A stretch of 64,000 bases of DNA from a virus (IMGVR_UViG_3300026292_000004:1-64000), one strand, 5' to 3'; positions 33,001 to 41,559 are shown, counted from the stretch's first letter. Notes: generated by a model not told the origin, from the letters alone. Numbers and translations are program-made.

Positions 33001-34479
33001 CATTCCAGTCTCATTAAGAGTGGCAGATACATCAGCAGCAGTATTTAATACTGTATACATTTGCACGTCAAAGATGTGCAATTCATTACCTTCAGTAGCA
33101 CCAGCAATACCACCATTAGTAAGGTTATTGCTTAACTGTGCACATCTTGCAAAACCAATTATATTACCTTGAGGTGTACCTTCACCAGCAACATCCCAGT
33201 CATCACGTAATTCAAGTACTTGATAGTTATAAGTTACGTTTGGTCCTGTAAGTAATGGCCAACCATATATGTTAGTAACTAGAACTGACTGTGCAAGTTC
33301 AAATGGAATAATTGTATTCTGAACTGCCTTAGTATCTCTTGCTTTTGGAATATCAACATAAGTTGGTGCAAGGGTATGAAGTCTATAACCTCTTACATAC
33401 GCTTTACCTGGAGCAATCTCAGCAGCAATATATTCATCAGATGCTGCTAGTCCAGCATCAGAACTTTCATCCTGTTGATACACACCATTATTAAATCCAT
33501 CATCCTTATGCTCACGCATAGTGATGTCAAAAGTATCAAGAGCATAGTCTCCAGACTCTTCGTAAGTACGAATAGCCATTGATCTTTCAAGTTCTGAGTA
33601 TGCAGTCTTTTCTACAAACTCTTGTACCTTAGAGTTCTTAAGACGCAACAATTCTATAAAGTTTTTATCCGAGTCATCGTCTATTGCTTTCTTAACCAGA
33701 GTAGTTCTAATTCTAAATCTATGACCACCTGGAGCAGAGTAGTTTGACGTACCTGCTGCGTTATCATTTAGAGTTGGATCATCCTCAGAGGTAATAATTG
33801 ATTCTGATACCTCAAGTCCTACTCTATATGATGGAGTGTTTGTATACTGGTCTAGAATAATATAACCAGTAGGAACATCAACAAAATATCCACGAATGAA
33901 ATATACACCTTCGTTAATATATGCTGCTGAAGCAGTTGCAGTAGCACCATCTGGTAACATCTGAGCGAAAGGTGAACCCATTTCAATCAGTGTAGTACCA
34001 AAAGTGATGTCAGCATCTGCCATCAACTGTTCATTATTTTTAAATTGTTTAACATCTGTATCAGAAGTAGAGTCAGCAGAATCAATATACTTAACGTATA
34101 GTGTAATATACCCCTTGTCTGATATAGTTGATGATATAGAATATAATACTTTTGCCTTAATACCTGTTGTAACACCAGTAATTAACTTACCTGTCAACTG
34201 TTCCCTATACAACTCAACGTCAGCCCCTAAGAAGTTTTGTTGTAAAAGAATAGCAGAAACATTTAAGTCATAACCAATTTGACCAGGTATAACCATCGCA
34301 CCTTCTTTAAAGAAGTGCGTTCCCATGTTCTCAATCTGATTCTGCATGATTGATTGCATGGTCGTGAGTTCACGAGCCTGGATTGGAAACCCTGGTCGGA
34401 ACAACACCTTATAAAAATTTTTATCCTTGTCAAAGTCGTCGTAATACGGCGTGACATTCAGGTTAGTATTCTGTGGCAT
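27025..34479 (-). CDS. Large DUF4815-type virion protein, probably baseplate/tail associated
   Basis: 2,484 residues. The N-terminus (YYDDFDKDKNFYKVLFRPGF, then QARELTTMQSIMQNQIENMG) is the signature of the DUF4815 family of phage baseplate/tail proteins. The gene lies between gp8 and gp13, where T4 has genes 9-12, so a baseplate wedge, pin or fibre-connecting role is likely. The middle contains several TSGA-type modules (for example EGTTSGARATV, GQTSGARAVV, RGASSGAIGSI). There is a long Arg-rich beta/linker segment around 30000-30400 and a C-terminal beta part ending VPLISDFRAIALAK. No enzyme motif is seen. The family call is fairly firm; the exact position in the virion is inferred. Confidence 0.82.
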   Translation of the reverse strand: MPQNTNLNVTPYYDDFDKDKNFYKVLFRPGFPIQARELTTMQSIMQNQIENMGTHFFKEGAMVIPGQIGYDLNVSAILLQQNFLGADVELYREQLTGKLITGVTTGIKAKVLYSISSTISDKGYITLYVKYIDSADSTSDTDVKQFKNNEQLMADADITFGTTLIEMGSPFAQMLPDGATATASAAYINEGVYFIRGYFVDVPTGYIILDQYTNTPSYRVGLEVSESIITSEDDPTLNDNAAGTSNYSAPGGHRFRIRTTLVKKAIDDDSDKNFIELLRLKNSKVQEFVEKTAYSELERSMAIRTYEESGDYALDTFDITMREHKDDGFNNGVYQQDESSDAGLAASDEYIAAEIAPGKAYVRGYRLHTLAPTYVDIPKARDTKAVQNTIIPFELAQSVLVTNIYGWPLLTGPNVTYNYQVLELRDDWDVAGEGTPQGNIIGFARCAQLSNNLTNGGIAGATEGNELHIFDVQMYTVLNTAADVSATLNETGMIVRGASSGAIGSIRAISTTTIQLTDVKGRFRQGEAIELDGVSLTSISALWEYEFTDTRSVVGRADLSLSSQVVFTADLLLNTVEQIEGSTHNVVLTGSIPTTKLTGFASNYASDIRPGEVLTVGLSDEVGNNTFRAEKVNQSDINVTAANKNSGTNVIFGTPGAQTVLCDGADKIGTVVDGDYQQVGRMRPRVFLKNYQNGNLTIDMPKHSIKSISDESFTVYRSYNATSINNGGTTITLGENEQFETFSNDNFVVTIDTGGGSNNDYAGPGTKIDMEAAVNAGTIAITFGADRQTATLTSPGGANTGLKNITSIKATVALSKSVVQRKIKTASKMQVMAVNKTRTKQDQQLFGLGYSNKYGTRIEDEEITFGLNDVYKIHAVYESLDGEAAKVPFVTLVETAFFATGTIIEGTTSGARATVVDFVSSTLKLYHVVLDGTFIPGELVTGVNSNSETIQAFVSDADGAIENGSTDITVQFNLQPGQDSYYYDVSRLVRGRSYSQPRHQLAVVFDYFKHESSGDYFNAQSYVGIDYSEIPNWKPEGGIMFLRDTIDFRPGVKELANGSGTVGNPYYVTCTCFDFESRVFDATSTVFDIMDTGTSFRCDFDYYLPRIDKLFLTHDGEFTIVRGKSAEEPQEPDHMDSAMLLAVLEHKPYCYDPERDILVEVENNRRYTMRDIGNIETRLDNVEYYTSLSLLETETQNATTYDEDGLNRFKNGYVVDDFTDHTIGDILNEDYKASIDIQNGYLRPSHYTNNCPLEFNATTSTGIMLTPWDIDDVDEALVATLPYESEQIIEQPYASRLENVNPFNVFTFIGRVDLLPSSDDWVDIKRLPARVENVEGDFSQVSRDLNVDKNGFSPTQWTGWTTNWTGERVRSTRNFRSRTNLGGGRRLGRLGHAGRSQGLFYLHQRREFTVTNNQTRLGIRTRVVPKITRQSQGDSILSQTNIPWMRSRNIRYTITRAKPKTRLYAFFDKKKISNYITPKLIELVKNSTEDARTNETPFVVGEIVKGMTSDVRLKVLKPNSVYDTNPYSTDDAALPSSYSSQTPLLNHNAAQMAKITNNKARGNIQVGEVLIGQTSGARAVVKDRRLITDKRGYARGCFFIPPPVKNVNPRWATGIRQIRFTSSEKNSLVPGTVDSSAEANFTARGTLTTVQETIHSIRNAQVVMDTVTDSRTVRSTRTEVRQIGWYDPVAQSFIVDTEGGVFLTKVDVFFGSKDKNIPISMQIRAMENGYPSKVILPFSDVSLNPEDVEISDNAAVSTTFVFQAPVYIQQSTEYCFVLLSDSNEYTIWISRMGDLEIGGDRTISEQPYAGVLFKSQNASTWTADQYEDLKFTIYRAKFDTSAGGLAKFENAELGLANAGSHTLVENPVQTLKPQQVLTLATGTNYTISVGARLYQETTNAEATVTAFNSTTDPDTITITDIKGSWLSGSIDNSGNTVQGIVSSAATATLYLTHPVTGTFTVPDAGNNVEGGWVVGSSSSTRAQITGFTEGSSGVPSQLTVRYVSGVFDPANDQIDQENSTAAGAFATSHASGGVTAVGDSVNAYPVAQPTYNNAERECWIYHQNHGMHDRGNNVEISGITSEIAPTVLTSALAADALSISVESAGVFHQIVNGVAISVSNPGYLKIEDEIIQYSGISSDGKTITVPNAAGRGAGGTTAAAHANAEPIFCYNIDGVPLTEINKVHTSISCPTMDTYMLHLDSVATAGIRSGGLFGVATQNLPFEVLTPNMKTMVLPKTEIRARCNTVTGTSMNDGKAANMTQQSFINDGVFEDIILNEQNVFPTPRIICSKLNEDNELSGNKSFTMECILTSESDNVSPVIDLDRSSLITTSNRINNIVSSSTSGSGYYMQSGDSGFSTNTDWSTVAKGDPNEAIYITRLTKLATKATALTVSFAASRHPDTTISIYYKVVPVGSTGNIDEQQWVNMGYQTNYNSTATEEELWKDYEYEVKGLNFNAMQVKIVMRSTNQARVPLISDFRAIALAK

Positions 34480-34493
34480 CTTAGGGACTTATA

Positions 34494-36026
34494 TTAGAAT
34501 TCAATAACAACTTTAATGTCTTCAATCTGGTCGTTAGCACGAGAAATCGTACGTCTATTATCTATGTAGATAAGATTACCAGAGTTAGACTCTATCTCAG
34601 GTTTTGCATAACCAGAGGTAAATCTCATACCTAGGTCATATTCGGTGTTGTTAATAACACGAGAAGAGGTGTTAGGAACAGCAGGGAAGTTCACATCTGG
34701 GTCGCCAGAAGCACCAGACGAGGAACCTTGAATGGCATTAGAACCATCAAACTCGTTCAAAGAACCAGTAACAGCAGGGAAAATACCATCAACTCTATTT
34801 TGATAATACTTAAGAACCTTAGTTGTTGAGTTCCAAGAAATAACCTTACCAGTTGCAGTAACAGACTGACCACCCACAATACGAGTTTGTGTAATTGTTT
34901 CGTCAGGAATGAAGTTACCTTGGAAGGTTGTTGGGAAGATAACTGCTCTTGCAGCAGATAATGTTAGATCAGAAAGAAGTTCAGTAGTACCATACTTCTT
35001 AGGATTAGTGCAAAGACCAATACGACGATAATCGTTATCAATCGGGAAGTCTCCAGCACCTTCATCATATGATAGTTTAGCGTTAACCATAACACGGTAA
35101 GCACCCACTTCCACTACTGGGTCTTTACCATGACCACCTGGAGGTGGAATGATAACGTCAATTTGACCACCAGTTCCAGTACCAATACCAGAAACTGAGT
35201 TAACGGTTACTTTACCAAAGGAATATCCAGTACCACCAGATGTCACAGTAGCAGAAATAACACGACCACCATCAACCACGATGGAAACACGTCCACCAGT
35301 TCCATCTCCAGCAATCGCTACGTTATCATATGTACCATTGTTATAACCTGAACCAGATGAAGTAATGACAACAGTGTCAATTTCACCAGCAACAGCGTTA
35401 GAACTTACTGAAGCATCTGAGAATACAGGCATGTAATCAGCAGAGAAGAACTTCAGAACCTGTGCGACAGGAATAGTATACATATACTTCCAACGATACC
35501 CGTCAGAAGTAGTGATGATGGATGTAGAAGTACCAGTAGGTTCAATGGTAGAAGGCTTACCATTAGGGTCAGCAGGAGAAGTACCGTTATAAATGCACTT
35601 ATATACTTGGTAATTGGAGTTAACGACATAGAAGTCAGAGTCATACAACTTAGTAGCACCAGACGATGCTGTGTTAGTTGGTGAGTAGTCATGACGATAC
35701 ATGTCATAAGTATAACCCAAACCACCAGTAGTTTGTTCTGGGGGAATCCAGTCAATACGACGTACGACTTGAATCGTGTCAGCAGCAAGAACACGCTTCA
35801 ATGACATCATATCATCGTAAGCATCAGAGAACTCATCAAATGAGTCTACCGCTTGCGGCGGTGAGTTTTCGTTGTCCCATTCTTGGGGACGACCAATAAA
35901 GATGTATAGACGATCTCTATCATCACCCGCAGTTGTGTCACTTGCCAGAGGATCTGGTCCTTCTAGTGACTTAATAAACTTCTGGGCTGTAAATATTCTA
36001 AATTGATCAGTAAGTAGTGCTGCCAT
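34494..36026 (-). CDS. 8: Baseplate wedge protein gp8, with an inserted glycine-rich module
   Basis: 510 residues against 334 for T4 gp8. The beginning (LTDQFRIFTAQKFIKSL; IFIGRPQEWDNEN; VVRRIDW) and the end (SGNLIYIDNRRTISRANDQIEDIKVVIEF) match T4 gp8 (ITFGRSEPW; VIPRRDW; SGEMIYMENRPPI...). A central YRWKYMYTIP corresponds to T4 GYVWEYLFEIP. Residues about 209-309 are an insertion of the window's recurring GSGY/GTGY Gly-rich module. gp8 dimers form part of each baseplate wedge. A late promoter lies directly upstream. Confidence 0.9.
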   Translation of the reverse strand: MAALLTDQFRIFTAQKFIKSLEGPDPLASDTTAGDDRDRLYIFIGRPQEWDNENSPPQAVDSFDEFSDAYDDMMSLKRVLAADTIQVVRRIDWIPPEQTTGGLGYTYDMYRHDYSPTNTASSGATKLYDSDFYVVNSNYQVYKCIYNGTSPADPNGKPSTIEPTGTSTSIITTSDGYRWKYMYTIPVAQVLKFFSADYMPVFSDASVSSNAVAGEIDTVVITSSGSGYNNGTYDNVAIAGDGTGGRVSIVVDGGRVISATVTSGGTGYSFGKVTVNSVSGIGTGTGGQIDVIIPPPGGHGKDPVVEVGAYRVMVNAKLSYDEGAGDFPIDNDYRRIGLCTNPKKYGTTELLSDLTLSAARAVIFPTTFQGNFIPDETITQTRIVGGQSVTATGKVISWNSTTKVLKYYQNRVDGIFPAVTGSLNEFDGSNAIQGSSSGASGDPDVNFPAVPNTSSRVINNTEYDLGMRFTSGYAKPEIESNSGNLIYIDNRRTISRANDQIEDIKVVIEF

Positions 36027-36049
36027 GGCCTATGGGGTTTCCTCCGTTT

Positions 36050-36057
36050 TATTTATA
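36050..36057 (-). promoter_or_regulatory. T4-type late promoter for gp8
   Basis: Exact TATAAATA on the minus strand, 24 bases before the gp8 ATG in the short gap after the 1,145-residue gene. Confidence 0.75.
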
Positions 36058-36058
36058 C

Positions 36059-39000
36059 TCAGTCGTTGCGGATACTTGTATCGTAGGTTATTCTCTTTAT
36101 TCTCCAAGAAGCACCACCCGCACCAACGAGCTTCTCACCACCAAGGATAACCTCAGCGACTGCACCACTTCCTGTAGTATCAATTCCTGCATTTGTAAAT
36201 GTCACAGTAGGGTGCAAAGTACCTGCTGTAACTACTTTCTTATATCCGTAACCACCATTGGTCACAGTTAAAGAACCAACCTGGTCACCGTCAGATGTCA
36301 TATTAACAACTGCCTGTGCTTGTATCTCACCAGAATTTTCAATTACAACTGTTGGAGTTGCAGTATAATCAAGTCCTGGTTCCAGTACCCTAACCTCTGT
36401 CACAGTAGAATCATCAGAGAACTCATAGAAATAACCATTTGTTCCGAGGTTTAGATTGTTAGTAAAGTATGGAAGTGGGTTGATAAGAACTAGAGTTCTA
36501 GTTGCTTGCTCCCATGATTCCACCGTTGCTTGAATATTAGAACTTTGTCCTGTTACAGTCTCACCTACAACAAATGCTATACTATTAGTATCTGTTGTTG
36601 CTAATGTTACTCTTATTCTAGCAGTATGCTCAACACCATCTCTTAATGCTCCAGCAGATTCAACCGTGGAGTACTTAAATGGTATAGAAGCATCTTTTAC
36701 TTGATCACCAATTGCGAAGATAGTAGTATTCTGACCACCAACGGTTTCTTCAATACCATATAATGAACTATGTATCCCACCATCTAAGTTAATTTGGTCG
36801 GCATAATCAGTTCCAGTATTGAATACATCAGGAATACCATCACCTGCACCTGAAGCTTCAGCATCATCTTCAAATGCTTTGTCTGTCAAAGTTAATTGAT
36901 AGACGACAATATTACTTCCTACCTCATCTATAATGTTATGTGGTAACTGTGTATTGTTTGATGCATTAGGAGTACCACCATCAAAAGCAACTGTTCTATC
37001 TGAAGTAGATGGAATACCAGCATCAATGAATGCCAACTCATCAACTTGGAATACAATTAACAGTTCTCTACTTACTGGGTTCCAGTCATAAACTTTAGCA
37101 ATCTTATTACTTGCACTCTCAACCTTACGAACTAACCTATCTCCAACATTAAATTCGTATGTTGATACACCATCAACGTTCTGAATACCATCAACTATAA
37201 CTCTCTGGTCATATCTAAAGTTAGTACCTCTAGTACATCCTAAGAATTTTTTAGTATTTTTACTAGTATATTCAATGATCTCCTTACCGATCATGAATTT
37301 TCCAGATCCAGGATAGGCATCTGTACTATCTACAACTACTTCTTCATCGTTAGTATCAAGAGATTTTTGAAGACCAGTAACAAAGAAACTAGCAGCATTA
37401 TAAGACTGACGATTTCTAACCTTTCTTTTTACATTAACTAATTTAGTAAATATTATATTAGGTGATGATGTATATCCTCTACCTGGATCTATAACATCAA
37501 TACCTACAACTTCACCTTGATCAATCCTTGCAGTTGCTCTAGCACCAACTCCACCACCACCTTGAATGTAAATATATGGTGGTTCTTGATAGAATCTACC
37601 TGGATTAGTAACAGCAATATTAGTAACTATACCACTATAATCAATGTTAGCAACACCCTCAGCATCTTGTCCACCACCACCTTGGAAGAATAAAGTTGGT
37701 GGAGTTATATAACCAGAACCAGGATTATCTAATGATAAACCACTTATAGACTGTGTTACGGGAATAGCAGTAGCACCCGTACCTTCACCACCAAGAATAT
37801 CTGCTCTTGCTTCACCAAAATATCCATCACCACCAGCAATCATCTTAACATATTCAACCTGACCAGCATTAGTTTCACTAAGAACAACTTCTGCTCTAGC
37901 ACCGCTAGGTACTTCAGATGCTTGTACAGGAGGATTTGCACCTTTTCTAACTACATCACCATAATAAGTATTACCAATAGCATAAGGGTACTCTGGAGTC
38001 CCATCAGCTGCCGTTGTCATAAAGTATGCATAAGTTCCATTTGGATACTCAGGAGTTACACAATACCTACCATTATGCTCATCAAGATCACCTTCAGTAA
38101 CATCCCAAATATAATCTGAAATGAATGTACCAGCAGGATAATTTAGAATATTAGTCTTATTACCCATGTTAGGATGCATATAACAGAAGTAATGCAAATT
38201 AGCAGGTGCAAACCAAGGAACTGTAATTACAAGTTTTCTATTAGTAGCAGAGGTGTAATTAGAAACATACTGAGAATAGGTTACTTCTGCATTATTAATA
38301 TAATACTTAACACCACGTTCATAAAGAACATCTTGATCATATAAGGTTTGACTATCTGCATGCCAACCTTGCTTATCTGTTTCTCCAGCAAAATCTGTTA
38401 ATAGTAATACATGACCATCATTACTTGCATCATCTAAATTAAATGTAACTGTATCACCACGATTAATAAGTTCAATAGGTGCTACAACTCCATCTAATAA
38501 GAACTTACTATTAGCAGTAGTAACAACATAAGTTGTATTAGTAGGTGTATTGATTCCTACTCTATTACCATCAATTTCAACACCAGTTTTAAACCTATAA
38601 CCAGTATCAATTCTCTTAATTGCAGACTGATCATCTAATGGTGTTGTATAACCAAATGGTCCATATATCGGATACCCATCATATGATATACCTAAAACCT
38701 TACTATGTCCGTTAGTATGACGTGACTTATCTCCACCAAAATTAGTTTCATTATAATAAGTCTTAATTGTAAATAAACTATTGGCAGCAGCAAATGAATC
38801 AACTACCTTAGCATCTTGGAACAAATATAAATGATCATTATTTGGATACCCATGATAAGCATCATGATCTCTATAATTTATCTTAATCTGATCAAAATTA
38901 AATCCAACAGGAGGAGTACCATCTGATCCTGCATCTGGAGATATTAATGGTGATCCATTAGCAAGTAATCCAACCTGTTCAGGAAGACGATTAGGATTAT

Positions 39001-39496
39001 TCTGTTCAGGAACATCTTTACCACCACGATAAACTATCGTATGAGAATATGTCTGACCAAAAATATTATTGTTATTAAATGTACTAGGAAATACTCCTGT
39101 CCTAGCAGGATCTGGAAGATTGTTAGATACTAGTGTTAACCTATCTCCAGCAAATGCTCCTGTAGTAATAGATGCAGTTGTACTACTTAAAATACTTCTG
39201 ATATCAAAAGAATCGTTGGTTAAGTTATCATCCTGTTTTGCTGTTATAACAACACGCAAAGGATCATACCCTTTACCACCATTTAATACTCTTACATGAA
39301 CAACCTTACCAGCTTCTATTATTGGATATAATATTGCTTCAATCTCTGGTGTACCACAATTAGTGATATCTAACTTAGGTGGATCTGTAGCAACATAGTC
39401 TTTACCACCGTCTTTAACGACAACAGCATCTACACCAAAGTCTTTATTAAAGATTGGTGTAATAACTGCTCCAGATCCAGGTATTGTTCTCGTCAT
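36059..39496 (-). CDS. YHYH-type protein with a nested cupredoxin-like domain and Gly-rich repeats
   Basis: 1,145 residues. Residues 1-75 carry a Gly-rich module pair. About 100-300 is the first half of a YHYH domain (GHSKVLGISYDGYPIYGPFG), but the YHYH tetrad itself is replaced by DHLYLF (about residue 220). Residues about 327-447 look like a cupredoxin: a His in NDGHVLLL and C-x2-H-x2-M in FCYMHPNMG. The second half of the YHYH domain resumes at about 455-508 (GTFISDYIW; DLDEHNGRYCVTPEYPNGTYAY). Residues 552-683 hold three more Gly-rich units and the rest is beta-rich with a WEQATRTLVLIN module. It is probably a tail-surface or baseplate adhesin. Confidence 0.8.
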   Translation of the reverse strand: MTRTIPGSGAVITPIFNKDFGVDAVVVKDGGKDYVATDPPKLDITNCGTPEIEAILYPIIEAGKVVHVRVLNGGKGYDPLRVVITAKQDDNLTNDSFDIRSILSSTTASITTGAFAGDRLTLVSNNLPDPARTGVFPSTFNNNNIFGQTYSHTIVYRGGKDVPEQNNPNRLPEQVGLLANGSPLISPDAGSDGTPPVGFNFDQIKINYRDHDAYHGYPNNDHLYLFQDAKVVDSFAAANSLFTIKTYYNETNFGGDKSRHTNGHSKVLGISYDGYPIYGPFGYTTPLDDQSAIKRIDTGYRFKTGVEIDGNRVGINTPTNTTYVVTTANSKFLLDGVVAPIELINRGDTVTFNLDDASNDGHVLLLTDFAGETDKQGWHADSQTLYDQDVLYERGVKYYINNAEVTYSQYVSNYTSATNRKLVITVPWFAPANLHYFCYMHPNMGNKTNILNYPAGTFISDYIWDVTEGDLDEHNGRYCVTPEYPNGTYAYFMTTAADGTPEYPYAIGNTYYGDVVRKGANPPVQASEVPSGARAEVVLSETNAGQVEYVKMIAGGDGYFGEARADILGGEGTGATAIPVTQSISGLSLDNPGSGYITPPTLFFQGGGGQDAEGVANIDYSGIVTNIAVTNPGRFYQEPPYIYIQGGGGVGARATARIDQGEVVGIDVIDPGRGYTSSPNIIFTKLVNVKRKVRNRQSYNAASFFVTGLQKSLDTNDEEVVVDSTDAYPGSGKFMIGKEIIEYTSKNTKKFLGCTRGTNFRYDQRVIVDGIQNVDGVSTYEFNVGDRLVRKVESASNKIAKVYDWNPVSRELLIVFQVDELAFIDAGIPSTSDRTVAFDGGTPNASNNTQLPHNIIDEVGSNIVVYQLTLTDKAFEDDAEASGAGDGIPDVFNTGTDYADQINLDGGIHSSLYGIEETVGGQNTTIFAIGDQVKDASIPFKYSTVESAGALRDGVEHTARIRVTLATTDTNSIAFVVGETVTGQSSNIQATVESWEQATRTLVLINPLPYFTNNLNLGTNGYFYEFSDDSTVTEVRVLEPGLDYTATPTVVIENSGEIQAQAVVNMTSDGDQVGSLTVTNGGYGYKKVVTAGTLHPTVTFTNAGIDTTGSGAVAEVILGGEKLVGAGGASWRIKRITYDTSIRND

Positions 39497-39499
39497 TTA

Positions 39500-40684
39500 T
39501 TAAGTTACGATTACGATTTGGTTGCCCATAGTGGGATGCATGGTACACTGATAATATAATGTTGCTGGTGCATCCATAGGTACTGTGAATGTAGTTGTAC
39601 CAGAACCATCATTAGTCACTCCAGCAGTATAAGCATTACCACCATTTGATTGTCTTATCTCAAATGGATGAACAACATACTGTGAATCATTCTTAAATCT
39701 ATAGACTTGTCCTCTTTGTAGATAGAGGATAGGATCATTAGTAGCACTTACAAATCCTGAACCAGTAAATGTATAGTGACTATTAGTTCCATCTTCACCT
39801 AGAGTCCATGTTAATGTTGGACCTGAAACTGGAATCCAGTCAAATCCATCATACATCAGCATGTCTCCTTCAGCTACACCTGTTCCTTCATAGGAGAATC
39901 CACCAGAACCAGTATAGTTAATGGTTAAGGTGTCACCAGTAATACTGGTTGTTATAGATGTACCACCAGTAACAGTTAATGTATCAGTTGCTCCAAGAGC
40001 AGTTGTTGTACCAGTGTCAGCATTGATTGTAGCAAATATATTTCCACCGCCAGCCCCGCCACCAGTTCCAGGTCTAAACTCACCATTAGCAGAATTCCAG
40101 GTAGGAACTTCCCCGTCTGCATAAGTTGTACTTTGAACATTACCAATACTTTGTAATGTAGAAGTAGAAGTGTCTAAGATCTCACGCCATCCAGCAGCTG
40201 CTGAATAGTATGCTTTACCTACATCATTAACATAGGCAAACATTCCTGTATACGTTCCATGTGCAGGAAGATTAGCAGATGCAACATAAGGAGCATTCCA
40301 CTTTAGAAATCCATCAGCACCATCAATAATAGTATCGGTAGCATTAGTACCATTTCTTAAAGCAATATCACCACTTCCATCCGATTGAATTACAATATTA
40401 CCATTACCTGAAGATACAATGTTATATCCATTAACGTTTAAATTCTGTTCTAACGTTGCTTTATTAGTACCTTGACCTGGAGCAAAAGCAGTACCATTCC
40501 AAGTCAAAGAATCTCCTAAGTTAGGAGATGCAGTACTTACTAGAAGGTTTCCTGCTCCAGCCGATCCACCTAATGAATCATAGAGTTCTGTGAAATTTTC
40601 ATTGACTTTAGTACCACCAGCACGTAGTGAATCACCAGTGCCATCATTAGCTGTAGTACCAAGTGCTAGTAGTTGTTTTGCCAT
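39500..40684 (-). CDS. Tail-fibre-like protein with C-terminal cupredoxin-like domain
   Basis: 394 residues. The first 40 residues (LALGTTANDGTGDSLRAGG, then VNENFTELYDSLGG) are the common attachment domain of marine phage fibre proteins. A beta-rich shaft follows. The last 95 residues form a cupredoxin-like fold: a His in YVVHPFEI and C-x2-H-x2-M in YYQCTMHPTMG near the end, matching the cupredoxin-like part of the adjacent 1,145-residue protein. The C-to-M spacing is two residues shorter than in true plastocyanin (the PetE in this window has C-x2-H-x4-M), so copper binding is plausible but unproven. There is no signal peptide, so it is not a soluble lumenal carrier. Confidence 0.8.
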   Translation of the reverse strand: MAKQLLALGTTANDGTGDSLRAGGTKVNENFTELYDSLGGSAGAGNLLVSTASPNLGDSLTWNGTAFAPGQGTNKATLEQNLNVNGYNIVSSGNGNIVIQSDGSGDIALRNGTNATDTIIDGADGFLKWNAPYVASANLPAHGTYTGMFAYVNDVGKAYYSAAAGWREILDTSTSTLQSIGNVQSTTYADGEVPTWNSANGEFRPGTGGGAGGGNIFATINADTGTTTALGATDTLTVTGGTSITTSITGDTLTINYTGSGGFSYEGTGVAEGDMLMYDGFDWIPVSGPTLTWTLGEDGTNSHYTFTGSGFVSATNDPILYLQRGQVYRFKNDSQYVVHPFEIRQSNGGNAYTAGVTNDGSGTTTFTVPMDAPATLYYQCTMHPTMGNQIVIVT

Positions 40685-40701
40685 TAGACTAAGTTTTTAA
40701 G

Positions 40702-40709
40702 TATTTATG
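40702..40709 (-). promoter_or_regulatory. Late-promoter-like octamer CATAAATA
   Basis: CATAAATA on the minus strand, 18 bases before the 394-residue gene and overlapping the previous stop codon. Confidence 0.45.
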
Positions 40710-41559
40710 AAGGTCTCTGTTCTTTAGTACTAGGACCGAAGATGTATGGGTAAACTGGCTTGTTATCCTCATCTAATGTGAGGTAATAAGCAAATGTACC
40801 ACTAGGAAATTCAGGAGTAACTGCGTATCTACCATTATAAACATCAAGGTCTCCTAAACCATTTACGTATTCATAATCTTGGATAAAAGTTCCAGCATTA
40901 TATTGGCTGTAACTATATGTCCTATTCGCAGGTGGAGTAGTTAATACTCTATATGAACTAGTGAGTCTTTTAGTTCCTTGTGAATTATCAGTTGAAACTT
41001 TATACCCAAATGGTCCATATATCGGATACCCATCAAAACATACACCAACGATCTTTGAATGACCATCAGGATGTCTAAAGAAGTTACCTTCATAGTTGGA
41101 ATTTGAGAAGTATCCATTGGATTGAATTACTCCGTTTGCCCAACAGTTAGTAAGAAAACTTCCTGAATGATAATGATATGATCCATTCTGCTCTGGGTGA
41201 CCCCCACAAGGGTCTACACCGTACGCTTCTTCATTATATACTGCATTCCATTGAAAGTTCGCTGGTAGAGCATTAGTATCACCAGGTAGAGGACCACCAG
41301 CCGCAGAAGGGTTGGTCATCAATACACCATTAAGTGCAATACCTATACCACCAAGACCAGTTGCTTGAGGGTTAGAAGTATTAGTTCCACCTCTATATGT
41401 AATATCAAAACTATAAGTTTGTGCAGAGATATTGTTAGGATTATTAGGAAAATTCCCAGAACCTAAAGGATATCCAGCCAAAGCAGGATCGGGAAGACCA
41501 TTACTTGTTACAGTAAGAGTATTCCCATCAATAGTAGCAGTAGTATTAGAAGCTGGCAT
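40705..41559 (-). CDS. YHYH-domain protein
   Basis: 284 residues, almost entirely one YHYH domain: CGGHPEQNGSYHYHSG (YHYH at about residues 125-128), GHSKIVGVCFDGYPIYGPFG (about 170-190) and GDLDVYNGRYAVTPEFPSG near the end. The family occurs in secreted bacterial and phage proteins; the His/Tyr tetrad suggests metal binding but no activity is established. There is no signal peptide, which fits a virion component. It is a paralogue of the split YHYH domain in the 1,145-residue protein two genes downstream. A Cys-rich stretch around the motif (CGGH, NCWANG) is absent from that paralogue. Confidence 0.85.
   Translation of the reverse strand: MPASNTTATIDGNTLTVTSNGLPDPALAGYPLGSGNFPNNPNNISAQTYSFDITYRGGTNTSNPQATGLGGIGIALNGVLMTNPSAAGGPLPGDTNALPANFQWNAVYNEEAYGVDPCGGHPEQNGSYHYHSGSFLTNCWANGVIQSNGYFSNSNYEGNFFRHPDGHSKIVGVCFDGYPIYGPFGYKVSTDNSQGTKRLTSSYRVLTTPPANRTYSYSQYNAGTFIQDYEYVNGLGDLDVYNGRYAVTPEFPSGTFAYYLTLDEDNKPVYPYIFGPSTKEQRPS

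Noticed and set aside
39500-40684. Calling the 394-residue protein a second plastocyanin (petE)
   Set aside because: It lacks a signal peptide, begins with a fibre attachment domain and has shorter ligand spacing (C-x2-H-x2-M), so it is only cupredoxin-like.
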